Origin: Desulfobacterales bacterium
GTDB lineage: Bacteria > Desulfobacterota > Desulfobacteria > Desulfobacterales > Desulfobacteraceae
DNA: 6,627 nt
Assembly: GCA_022361315.1 (NCBI GenBank)
Contig: JAKSBB010000350.1
Location: 1 to 6,627 of the forward strand
Reading direction: 5' to 3'
Position 1 is the stretch's first letter, and each line of letters starts with the position of its first letter. The notes beneath the pieces are model-generated. The model saw only the letters and a program-made list of their open reading frames with translations, searched no databases and was not told where the DNA came from. A program made the translations under genes and the position numbers. Positions 1-5,683 of the stretch are shown here, in pieces.

Positions 1-590
1 TAAATATTCTCCCGGTAGCCGTTTCTCAGATTCTCGATGAACAGATCCGGCACCGTCACCCGGATTTCCGTGATAACCGGAATGGCTGGTCCGTTCCAGG
101 GCCGGTCTTTGTTGGGCTCGGTAATGTATTTGAAACTTTCTTCAAGTATCTTTTTTATATAGAGCTTGAACTGGGGGACATCCCCTTTATATGCAGCGAA
201 TTTACTGGCAAAAACGTATTTGGCGCTTTTCACGATCTGGCTGGAACTGACGTGATTATCCCCCATATCCGGCACAAAGGCAAAATCCCGCTCATCTCCC
301 GAAGGGGGATTGATAAACGCAGACGGAAAACCACCCTGGGCATCCGAATCCCCGTGCACCACATATTGCCAGGAGTCTGTGATTTTATCCCTGCCGAAAC
401 TGCAGGGCCAGCAGAGTACGCTGGTTCTGTAGGAGCCGAAATCCACAAACAGGATATACTCTTCATGGTTGTTGGTGTCCCGGGGGGTCCGTCCGGCAAT
501 GGTCTCATAGTAGAGTTTGCCGTCGTCTTCCAGCTCCAGCTGAAACTGGTCTACTTCCTTTTCTTTTCGCTTAAACAGCTTAAACAGCAT
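1..590 (-). CDS. HSP70/actin-fold ATPase, N-terminal part (partial, runs off the left edge)
   Basis: Reading down from the ATG at 590 gives 196 codons with no stop; the C-terminal part lies outside the window. After a charged N-terminal extension of about 45 residues there is a phosphate-1-like segment, YILFVDFGSYRTSVL (residues 45-59), which matches the beta-hairpin D-x-G-x-x-x-T/S of the HSP70/actin/sugar-kinase superfamily. Near the right place for an HSP70 subdomain there is VTVPDLFIENLRNGYREN (178-195), resembling the VTVPAYFNDSQRQAT stretch of DnaK. From the family, it should bind and hydrolyse ATP in the cytoplasm; the substrate is unknown. The start is supported by AAGGAG (598-603), 7 bases upstream. 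It overlaps the end of the preceding gene by 11 bases, which implies translational coupling. Phosphate-2, adenosine and any substrate-binding domains are not visible, so chaperone versus scaffold or SrfB-like roles cannot be separated. The HSP70/actin fold is fairly secure; the specific family is not. Confidence 0.75.
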   Translation of the reverse strand, partial: MLFKLFKRKEKEVDQFQLELEDDGKLYYETIAGRTPRDTNNHEEYILFVDFGSYRTSVLCWPCSFGRDKITDSWQYVVHGDSDAQGGFPSAFINPPSGDERDFAFVPDMGDNHVSSSQIVKSAKYVFASKFAAYKGDVPQFKLYIKKILEESFKYITEPNKDRPWNGPAIPVITEIRVTVPDLFIENLRNGYRENI

Positions 591-2082
591 GGGATTTCTC
601 CTTGAGGCGTCTTTCCAGAAGGGTGTAATCCCCCCTAACAAGCGTGTTGGGCACGTAAAATTCAGCCATGTTCATGATAATGTGGGGCAGGTCTTCTTCC
701 CTGGCGCTCAAAAACCCTTTGTTGTCCGGATCCAGCCGCTGGTGGAGATTGTCCCAGAGCACACCGGCAATGGCGCGGCTTCTTTCCGTATCCAGCAGGA
801 ATTGATCCAGGTATTGCATGAACACCGTGGTCCAGAATTCCCTGTGATCCCGGATTTCCCCGTTATGGCTGTAACCCAGCTCCACATCAAAAAACTGGCG
901 CAGGCTCTGGTAGGTATCGTTGAGTATGGCCTCCCTCACCCGCTCCTTGATTTCAGTCATCTCGTCGTAGCTTTCAAGGGTGTGGAGCACATCCAGGGCT
1001 TCGGCATGGAGTACCGTGGCCTCGGTGACCCAGGGCTTGAGGAACATGTTGTCCAGGGCCTCCTGGATGTGGGAGGTGGTGCATACCTGCCCCAGCATCT
1101 GCCGGGACCAGGAAATCCCGCCGTCCAGTTTGACCTGGTCTTTTATCTCCCGAAGATCCTTGTAGTTGGACAGATTCCGGATCCAGGAATTCACATGGGG
1201 GCCCGGGGAAATAAAACTGACCGGATATTCATCGTTGCAGGGGTTCACCAGCTGCACAATGGAATCAAAGGCCCTGAAACTCTTAAAATCGCTTTCAAGG
1301 TCCTGCTCCACATTGGTGTTGCCGCAGTAACTGGCAATGGCACTGTCCCCCTGGAGGGAAAGAATCAGCGGCAGCTTATGATAGTGGTAGTTGGTCTCCA
1401 GTACCGCCTCGTATTTCCGGAGGATGGCATCCAGCGGATGCCCCGGCGGTATGGCAATCTTATGCTGGAAACAGGTGACGAGAATCCCCGGATACCGCAC
1501 CAGGCAATCCAGCATGTTGGCCTGGAATTTTTTATGGCGTTCCTTCTGGCTGTCAATGGCATCCGCCCCTTCCTTGATACCGGGATATTCGATGACGGGC
1601 AGTGTCATGGCACTCTGGTCTTCGGGGATGGCCACCCGGATCAGATAATCATCCGGCTCCGCACCGGAAGACAAATCGTACAGCCGGTTGAACTGCTCCT
1701 GGGTCAAGCGGTCCCGGATAACGTTACCGGTGGAAATGGACACCTGGCTGACCACCACCTCATCGGTCCAGGACACCGGCTCCACCAGACAGGGAACAGC
1801 CGTGTTCTCCGATGTATTCCGCTGTTTGACGGAAAACATCTCCCGGAGGACATCGTTGTCAAAGAGGTCCAGCAGGTAACTGGTCTTGAAGGATTTATCG
1901 GTTCCGGTGATGTGGATGTATACAGGGGTATCCGTGGCCGGAATAGTTTTCAGACAGGCCCGGCACCGGTCAATCACGTCCCTGGCCCTGTCTTTTTTTT
2001 CTGCCGGTATGGTCTCCAGCTGTTGAATTACTTCCTCTATCTCCCTTTGGATCTGCTGGAGGCGGTCTCGGTTGTCATACAT
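580..2082 (-). CDS. Degenerate dynamin-like GTPase homologue (500 aa)
   Basis: This is the middle gene of the operon. Residues 4-45 are strongly helical and charged. A beta-strand then leads into GTDKSFKTS (60-68), which lines up with the Walker A/G1 motif GxxxxGK[ST] but has Phe65 in place of the second Gly; Lys66 and Thr67 remain. ENTAVPC (92-98) fits a dynamin-type G2/switch I with Thr94. VIEYPGI (163-169) fits G3 DxPG with Glu165 replacing Asp. LSLQGDS (241-247) sits where N/TKxD would be and keeps only the Asp. The last ~170 residues are helix-rich, as in the stalk of dynamin-like proteins. I see no transmembrane segment, so it is probably cytoplasmic. The ATG at 2082 is the first start in frame; AAGGAG (2095-2100) lies 12 bases upstream, a long spacer. 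The TAA is inside the next gene, which encodes an HSP70/actin-fold ATPase. GTPase ancestry is likely; whether it hydrolyses nucleotide is doubtful. It may be a distant relative of the SrfC (Virul_Fac) type proteins, which I cannot confirm. Confidence 0.7.
   Translation of the reverse strand: MYDNRDRLQQIQREIEEVIQQLETIPAEKKDRARDVIDRCRACLKTIPATDTPVYIHITGTDKSFKTSYLLDLFDNDVLREMFSVKQRNTSENTAVPCLVEPVSWTDEVVVSQVSISTGNVIRDRLTQEQFNRLYDLSSGAEPDDYLIRVAIPEDQSAMTLPVIEYPGIKEGADAIDSQKERHKKFQANMLDCLVRYPGILVTCFQHKIAIPPGHPLDAILRKYEAVLETNYHYHKLPLILSLQGDSAIASYCGNTNVEQDLESDFKSFRAFDSIVQLVNPCNDEYPVSFISPGPHVNSWIRNLSNYKDLREIKDQVKLDGGISWSRQMLGQVCTTSHIQEALDNMFLKPWVTEATVLHAEALDVLHTLESYDEMTEIKERVREAILNDTYQSLRQFFDVELGYSHNGEIRDHREFWTTVFMQYLDQFLLDTERSRAIAGVLWDNLHQRLDPDNKGFLSAREEDLPHIIMNMAEFYVPNTLVRGDYTLLERRLKEKSHAV
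588..603 (-). promoter_or_regulatory. Ribosome binding site and overlapping start of the HSP70-like gene
   Basis: AAGGAG at 598-603 lies inside the 3' end of the GTPase-like gene, 7 bases before the ATG at 590-588. The TAA of the upstream gene (582-580) falls after this ATG, so the two genes overlap by 11 bases. This arrangement sets the start of the HSP70-like gene and favours coupled translation and similar amounts of the two proteins. Confidence 0.75.
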
Positions 2083-2100
2083 ATGCGGGTGGTACTCCTT
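2080..2100 (-). promoter_or_regulatory. Ribosome binding site of the GTPase-like gene
   Basis: AAGGAG at 2095-2100 lies in the 45-base gap between the membrane-protein gene and the GTPase-like gene. The spacer to the ATG (2082-2080) is 12 bases, longer than optimal. No other ATG, GTG or TTG in frame lies closer to the site, so this start is retained. I see no terminator or promoter in the gap, so readthrough from the upstream gene is likely. Confidence 0.55.
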
Positions 2101-2127
2101 GATGCACTTTTGGGTTGAAGCGTTGCC

Positions 2128-4002
2128 TTACATGGCCTCAACAATCTGATAATTTCCATCGCTGGCCTTTACGATTCTGAGCAGCATGTCGCCGGCTTCA
2201 ATTTCCATATCCCTGATATCATGGCGGAAACTAAAGGTTATGCTATCTCTGGAAATCATAAAAGTAAAGGGGTTGAACAGATTAACACTTGCCTTTTCAA
2301 ACACGGCTTTTGTGCCGTCGCTGAAACTTGCCCTGAAACTGTCCAGGGGCTCGAACAGACGAATGATATTGGTGGTGCCCGGGGTGATGGTGACGGTCTG
2401 CACCGAGAAACTGTCATCCTTGGACAGCTGCACCAGAGTGGTATTAAACTGAATGGGATCACGCTTTAATGAGACGTTGGCCTCCCGCTCAAAGGAGGTT
2501 TTGGATATCAGGTTGGACAACACCAGGCTGGTGATGGGATCGTTGGTCTGAATACCGTATTTCCCCTTCATGTCCCCCATGAGCAGTTCACGGTGCACGC
2601 TGACGGCGATCTGTTCCTTTTTCAGCGGACGCAACCCCAGGGTTTTAATCCGGTCCAGGATCACCGACAATTTATGTGCCTGACCCGTTTCCCTGGAAAA
2701 ATAGGTGAGCGCACTTTCAGAGAGCCGTAACCCGTCGGCCTGTGCATCATCCAGGGCATACCATACCATATGTTTAGGCAGGCTCTTTTTACTCAGTAAC
2801 AGGTTACCGATACGCTTGGGTACCAACGTGGCATTTTCCTCGTGGAAAAAGGCGGCAAAATCCAGAGCAGCGCCGTCCTGGCGGGTCAACAGATACCAGG
2901 ACCGGTTCTTGAGGGGGGTGTCGATCCGAAGCGGGGTGAATGTATAGACATTCTCCAGGAACCCTTTCATCTTGTAGCTGACACTGTCACGCTCCATCAG
3001 CTCTGAAAAGGCATTCACATCCCTGATTTTCTTAAAATCCCGGTAAGTGATCATGTTCTGCTTCATATATTTGGAGATCTCGGCATGTTTAATATTGAGA
3101 TCCCCCACCTTGAAATAGAAAATGTTTGACGCATATCCGGACTGGCGGGTGGCGTATATCCTTGCCAACCGCATGAACTCAGTGCCCGTCAGAATCTCCC
3201 GGTGGGTATTCATCAGTGAGGCGACGTCTGTGTTGTAATTAAAATAGACAAACAGAACCAGCCGGTTGCCCCGGCTCATATCAGTGTCTTCATCCGGCTG
3301 ATAAAAGGTCTCTGCCATGGTCTGGCGGAGTCCGGTGATATATTCGGGTTTGAGCAGGGCTTTGGCCGCATCTTTCTGCTCCGGTGCCCCGTTCCTGTAC
3401 CAGTCGTATACGTCAGGGAATACAGACTCATAAAATTCCATCTCGGGACCGGAAATCCCGCCGGTGACACTTTTGAAGGGAAACTTTTTGGCCAGATGGC
3501 CATATTTCATACCCGCGAAAACCACGGCCGCAATACATATTCCCAGGGCAATTCCGGGCAACCACTTCCCTTTCATCCGGCCGGCACCCTTTTCCTTCTG
3601 CAGCAGGGCCAGAAGCTTTCTGACCCGCTCTTTGCCCACGGCGGTATCGTTGTGAACCACATTGCCGCCGAATGCAACGATGGGCCTTTTCTTATCAGAG
3701 GAACGAAAGAAGGCCCAGGCATAGCCGATGTTATCCCCTCTGGCCACCCGTATCTTCAGATAGTCCGCAAGGGCTTTACGTTCCGGTCCGTTAAGCTTGT
3801 TGATGGACACCGGCTCCATATCAGGGTCAAGTTCTATTTTTCCATCCACCCGGATCACCCGGATTTCCAGGTTGGGTCCGATGCTCTGGTAGCGCCGTAC
3901 ATCCTGAAAGAAATTGCATTCCGAGGGGATCAACGACTCGTAGGTCAACGGGCTGTCGTTTACTTTTCTGATGGTCAGTTCAAATTCAGTCAACCGTCCC
4001 AT
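2128..4002 (-). CDS. Single-pass membrane protein of unknown function (624 aa), first gene of the operon
   Basis: I do not recognise this protein. Residues 1-145 form a soluble, mixed alpha/beta-looking N-terminal domain ending in a basic, helical stretch (about 122-146). One hydrophobic segment follows at about 147-165 (WLPGIALGICIAAVVFAGM). After it come about 455 residues with no further clear membrane span, containing helical parts and, towards the C terminus, strand-rich sequence (about 515-624) suggesting a beta domain. The basic residues just before the span suggest N-in/C-out topology, with the large part in the periplasm, but KYGHLAKK after the span is also basic, so orientation is uncertain. 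There is no cleavable signal peptide. The ATG at 4002 is preceded by AGGAG (4014-4018) at 11 bases. The following gene starts 45 bases after the stop, on the same strand, and leads to an HSP70-like gene. I infer that this protein is the envelope anchor of a complex with those two NTPase-like proteins. Confidence 0.75.
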   Translation of the reverse strand: MGRLTEFELTIRKVNDSPLTYESLIPSECNFFQDVRRYQSIGPNLEIRVIRVDGKIELDPDMEPVSINKLNGPERKALADYLKIRVARGDNIGYAWAFFRSSDKKRPIVAFGGNVVHNDTAVGKERVRKLLALLQKEKGAGRMKGKWLPGIALGICIAAVVFAGMKYGHLAKKFPFKSVTGGISGPEMEFYESVFPDVYDWYRNGAPEQKDAAKALLKPEYITGLRQTMAETFYQPDEDTDMSRGNRLVLFVYFNYNTDVASLMNTHREILTGTEFMRLARIYATRQSGYASNIFYFKVGDLNIKHAEISKYMKQNMITYRDFKKIRDVNAFSELMERDSVSYKMKGFLENVYTFTPLRIDTPLKNRSWYLLTRQDGAALDFAAFFHEENATLVPKRIGNLLLSKKSLPKHMVWYALDDAQADGLRLSESALTYFSRETGQAHKLSVILDRIKTLGLRPLKKEQIAVSVHRELLMGDMKGKYGIQTNDPITSLVLSNLISKTSFEREANVSLKRDPIQFNTTLVQLSKDDSFSVQTVTITPGTTNIIRLFEPLDSFRASFSDGTKAVFEKASVNLFNPFTFMISRDSITFSFRHDIRDMEIEAGDMLLRIVKASDGNYQIVEAM

Positions 4003-4018
4003 ATGGGAGTATTCTCCT
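4000..4018 (-). promoter_or_regulatory. Ribosome binding site of the membrane-protein gene
   Basis: AGGAG at 4014-4018 stands 11 bases before the ATG at 4002-4000. It supports this start for the first gene of the operon; no stronger site is seen upstream. Confidence 0.5.
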
Positions 4019-4028
4019 AATTTTCAAT

Positions 4029-4058
4029 CCGGCGGCCTCAGCCATAAATACCGGCGGC
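4029..4058. repeat. 8-base direct repeat CCGGCGGC, possible operator
   Basis: The octamer CCGGCGGC occurs at 4029-4036 and again at 4051-4058, with starts 22 bases apart, about two helical turns. It lies 27 to 56 bases upstream of the membrane-protein start, in the likely leader or promoter-proximal region. Same-face spacing is what one would expect of a protein-binding site, but two copies in GC-rich DNA may also arise by chance. Confidence 0.35.
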
Positions 4059-4062
4059 TTTT

Positions 4063-4082
4063 GCCCCAAGTGGCCCTGGGGC
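4063..4082. repeat. Inverted repeat GCCCCA / TGGGGC in the operon leader
   Basis: A perfect 6-base-pair stem (4063-4068 with 4077-4082) has an 8-base loop. It lies directly next to the direct repeats. It is not followed by a T-run on either strand, so it is not an intrinsic terminator. It could be a leader hairpin or a dyad operator. Confidence 0.4.
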
Positions 4083-4134
4083 CGGTTGTATATGTTGTTT
4101 GGCGTATTTCATCCGCGTCTTAATAAAACATGGA

Positions 4135-4164
4135 AATATACCATATAACCCTTTGAAAAAACAA
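4135..4164 (-). promoter_or_regulatory. Candidate sigma70-type promoter for the three-gene operon
   Basis: On the minus strand, TTGTTT (4159-4164) and TATATT (4135-4140) are separated by 18 bases. The -10 box matches TATAAT at five of six positions; the -35 matches only the leading TTG well. Transcription from here would leave a leader of about 125 bases before the ATG at 4002, and that leader would include the 4063-4082 hairpin and the repeats at 4029-4058. Found by eye, so moderate to low confidence. Confidence 0.35.
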
Positions 4165-4256
4165 CAGGGGCAGCAGAGAAAATCCAAGCGTATCCGTATT
4201 CCGGGAAACCATGGACTCCAAACCATATTTTAACAGAAAATATAAGCCCCCCAGTC

Positions 4257-4286
4257 TTGGACACGATTCCCTTTTTATGGTAAACT
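4257..4286 (+). promoter_or_regulatory. Weak candidate promoter for the receiver-HDOD gene
   Basis: TTGGAC (4257-4262) and TAAACT (4281-4286) are separated by 18 bases, about 57 bases before the ATG at 4343. Both boxes match the sigma70 consensus poorly. It lies inside the upstream open extension of the reading frame, which would fit translation starting at 4343 rather than at the earlier ATG at 4211. Confidence 0.22.
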
Positions 4287-4303
4287 GGGTGCTGTTTTTT
4301 TTA

Positions 4304-4317
4304 CTGCTGAAAAGCAG
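4304..4317 (+). repeat. Small GAAA-loop hairpin in the leader of the receiver-HDOD gene
   Basis: CTGCT (4304-4308), GAAA (4309-4312) and AGCAG (4313-4317) form a perfect 5-bp stem with a stable GNRA tetraloop. It ends 15 bases before the AGGA ribosome binding site at 4333. It is too far from that site to block it outright and no T-run follows. It may be incidental. Confidence 0.3.
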
Positions 4318-4332
4318 GCGTACCATAGAACC

Positions 4333-4345
4333 AGGAACATCAATG
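4333..4345 (+). promoter_or_regulatory. Ribosome binding site that decides the receiver-HDOD start
   Basis: AGGA at 4333-4336 is 6 bases before the ATG at 4343-4345. The protein then begins MKTLIVDDEP, the usual first strand of a receiver domain. The reading frame stays open back to an ATG at 4211, but those 44 codons do not resemble receiver sequence and overlap the candidate promoter. Confidence 0.7.
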
Positions 4346-5638
4346 AAGACATTAATTGTCGACGACGAACCCATCTCGCGAAAAATTCTTTCGGACTTAA
4401 TGTCAGCCTTTGGAGAGGTCACAAGCACCAGCGACGGTCAAACCGCCATCCAGTTATTCCGTGACGCCATGGCCTCACCCCGCCCCTTCGACCTGCTCAC
4501 CCTGGATATTTCCATGCCCGGCATGGACGGACGCCAGGTACTCCGTCTGGTCCGGACCCTGCAAAAAGCCCAGATGGCCCAGGCCCAGGTTAAAACCCGG
4601 CCCCTGAAAATCATCATGACCAGCGCCCGGATGAATAAATCCGTGGTCCAGGAATGTATTGATCTGGGTTGTGACGACTATATCACCAAACCGGTCAGCC
4701 CTTCCCGTCTCCAGAAGAAACTGAAGGGTTTAGGTCTGCATATTCCGGATACGGCCAAACGGGGGGAAACCAAGATTCACCCGAAGGTGGTGGGCAAAAT
4801 CATTGAAAAGTTCAATAAGGGAAGCATCAGGCTGCCGGTACTGCCTGAAATCGTCACGGAAATCCAGGAGGTTCTGGCAACGGGTTCTCCCTCCTTTGAA
4901 GATATGGTAAAGGTGGTTGAAAAAGATCCGGTCATCAGCGGCAAACTGGTAAAAATTGCCAACTCCCCCCTGTACAGAGGCAGGGAAGCGGTGGCAGATC
5001 TTAGGACCGCCATTGTCCGCCTTGGGCTTGAAGCCACCCATGCTGCGGTATCAACCGTATCCACCAAACTGCTGTTTCATTCTGAAAACGATTCCTTAAG
5101 GGCGACGCTGAAGGCCCACTGGACCCACTCATTTGCCGTGGCCTGCTGCGGCAAACTCATTGCGGAAAACATGTCACTGCCCAACAGCGACACCATCTTT
5201 CTCATGGGCATCACCTATGATCTGGGCAATGTTCTTCTCATGAAATCCATTGCCGATCTTTCCCAGACCGCCTCGTTTGACGACCCGCACCTTTTGAAGG
5301 CCGTCCATGAAATCCACACCACCTTCGGCGCAAGCCTGCTCAAGATGTGGAAATTTCCGGAGACCTTTGTCCGGCTGGCGGAAATTCACCACTGGAACGA
5401 ATATCCCCCGGGAACGGAGACGGAAATCCTGGTGATTCATCTGGCAGATCACCTGGCCCGTCGTATCGGATACGGCTTTCCGGGATTCGATATAGACGCC
5501 ACGGATGATGGTCCGGACCCGGCTGCCGAACACGGCATTGAACAGATCCTGGACCTCATCAATATTGAGGCGGACACACTGGCCGCTTTGGAAACGGATG
5601 CCAAAGCCGTCATAGAGGAATCCGGCAACGCGTTTTAA
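4343..5638 (+). CDS. Response regulator with receiver and HDOD domains (431 aa)
   Basis: Residues 1-128 form a complete receiver domain: acidic pair Asp7-Asp8, phosphoacceptor Asp55 in LLTLDISMPGMDG, switch Thr93-Ser94, and Lys116 in YITKP. A short linker leads to an HDOD domain (about 155-360), with LPVLPEI (164-170), ISGKLVKIANSPLYRG (198-213), the helix around LRTAIVRLGLEA (220-231), and EIHTTFGASLLKMWKFPE followed by HH (349-350). Where a catalytic HD phosphohydrolase has its HD pair there is Tyr292-Asp293 (GITYDLGN), as expected for the non-catalytic HDOD family. A C-terminal tail of about 70 residues is acidic and variable. The family role is phosphorylation-dependent signalling output through protein contacts, in the cytoplasm. 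No histidine kinase gene is adjacent in the window. It is divergent from the membrane/GTPase/HSP70 operon and convergent with the AraC-type gene. Domain assignment is firm; the pathway is unknown. Confidence 0.93.
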   Translation: MKTLIVDDEPISRKILSDLMSAFGEVTSTSDGQTAIQLFRDAMASPRPFDLLTLDISMPGMDGRQVLRLVRTLQKAQMAQAQVKTRPLKIIMTSARMNKSVVQECIDLGCDDYITKPVSPSRLQKKLKGLGLHIPDTAKRGETKIHPKVVGKIIEKFNKGSIRLPVLPEIVTEIQEVLATGSPSFEDMVKVVEKDPVISGKLVKIANSPLYRGREAVADLRTAIVRLGLEATHAAVSTVSTKLLFHSENDSLRATLKAHWTHSFAVACCGKLIAENMSLPNSDTIFLMGITYDLGNVLLMKSIADLSQTASFDDPHLLKAVHEIHTTFGASLLKMWKFPETFVRLAEIHHWNEYPPGTETEILVIHLADHLARRIGYGFPGFDIDATDDGPDPAAEHGIEQILDLINIEADTLAALETDAKAVIEESGNAF

Positions 5639-5683
5639 CGTACCAAGCGATTCTCAAACTCTCGGTCTTGCCCCCCGGCCCTT
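5639..5683. other. Convergent gap between the HDOD and AraC-type genes
   Basis: Only 45 bases separate the two stop codons. I see no stem followed by a T-run on either strand, so an intrinsic bidirectional terminator is not evident here. Confidence 0.5.

Larger units (their letters stand above)
4003..4342. other. Divergent intergenic region between the operon and the receiver-HDOD gene
   Basis: These 340 bases separate two divergent start codons and carry no convincing gene: the open frames across it are short or are extensions of the real genes. The middle (about 4086-4160) is AT-rich, with TATATT- and TATTAA-like sequences, and is where promoters are most likely. The left part (4029-4085) is GC-rich and contains a direct repeat and a hairpin. 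The right end (4304-4317) contains a small stem with a GAAA loop. Regulatory sites for both directions presumably lie here. Confidence 0.7.

Noticed and set aside
230..508. Minus-strand 92-codon frame inside the HSP70-like gene
   Set aside because: It is a shifted frame of the real gene, which is open from 590 to the window edge and shows the phosphate-1 and VTVP motifs.
1..2082. Naming the two NTPase-like genes srfB and srfC
   Set aside because: The pairing is similar in kind, but I see no diagnostic sequence match. The GTPase-like protein (500 residues) is shorter than I expect for SrfC, and the HSP70-like gene is incomplete.
589..2118. A 509-codon plus-strand open frame opposite the GTPase-like gene
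   Set aside because: It lies almost exactly antisense to the 500-residue gene. Its translation is rich in Val, Gly, His, Gln and Pro without domain motifs. The minus-strand frame has ribosome binding sites, dynamin-like motif order and coupling to the HSP70-like gene.
3496..4020. Plus-strand 174-codon frame opposite the membrane-protein gene
   Set aside because: It is antisense to the N-terminal part of a well-supported gene, has no recognisable motif and has no ribosome binding site context.
4051..4085. Possible riboswitch (for example c-di-GMP type) or intrinsic terminator in the operon leader
   Set aside because: The hairpin is too simple, and the conserved core bases of the c-di-GMP class I aptamer are not seen. 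There is no T-run after the stem on either strand.
4211..4342. Upstream ATG extending the receiver-HDOD protein by 44 residues
   Set aside because: The extension has no receiver-domain character and no ribosome binding site comparable with AGGA before 4343. The ATG at 4343 gives the standard receiver N terminus.
4038..4428. Short minus-strand frames (62 and 102 codons) in or across the divergent region
   Set aside because: They lack ribosome binding sites, and one overlaps the receiver domain antisense. Their compositions (runs of Cys/Phe or Ser/Lys) do not look like conserved proteins.
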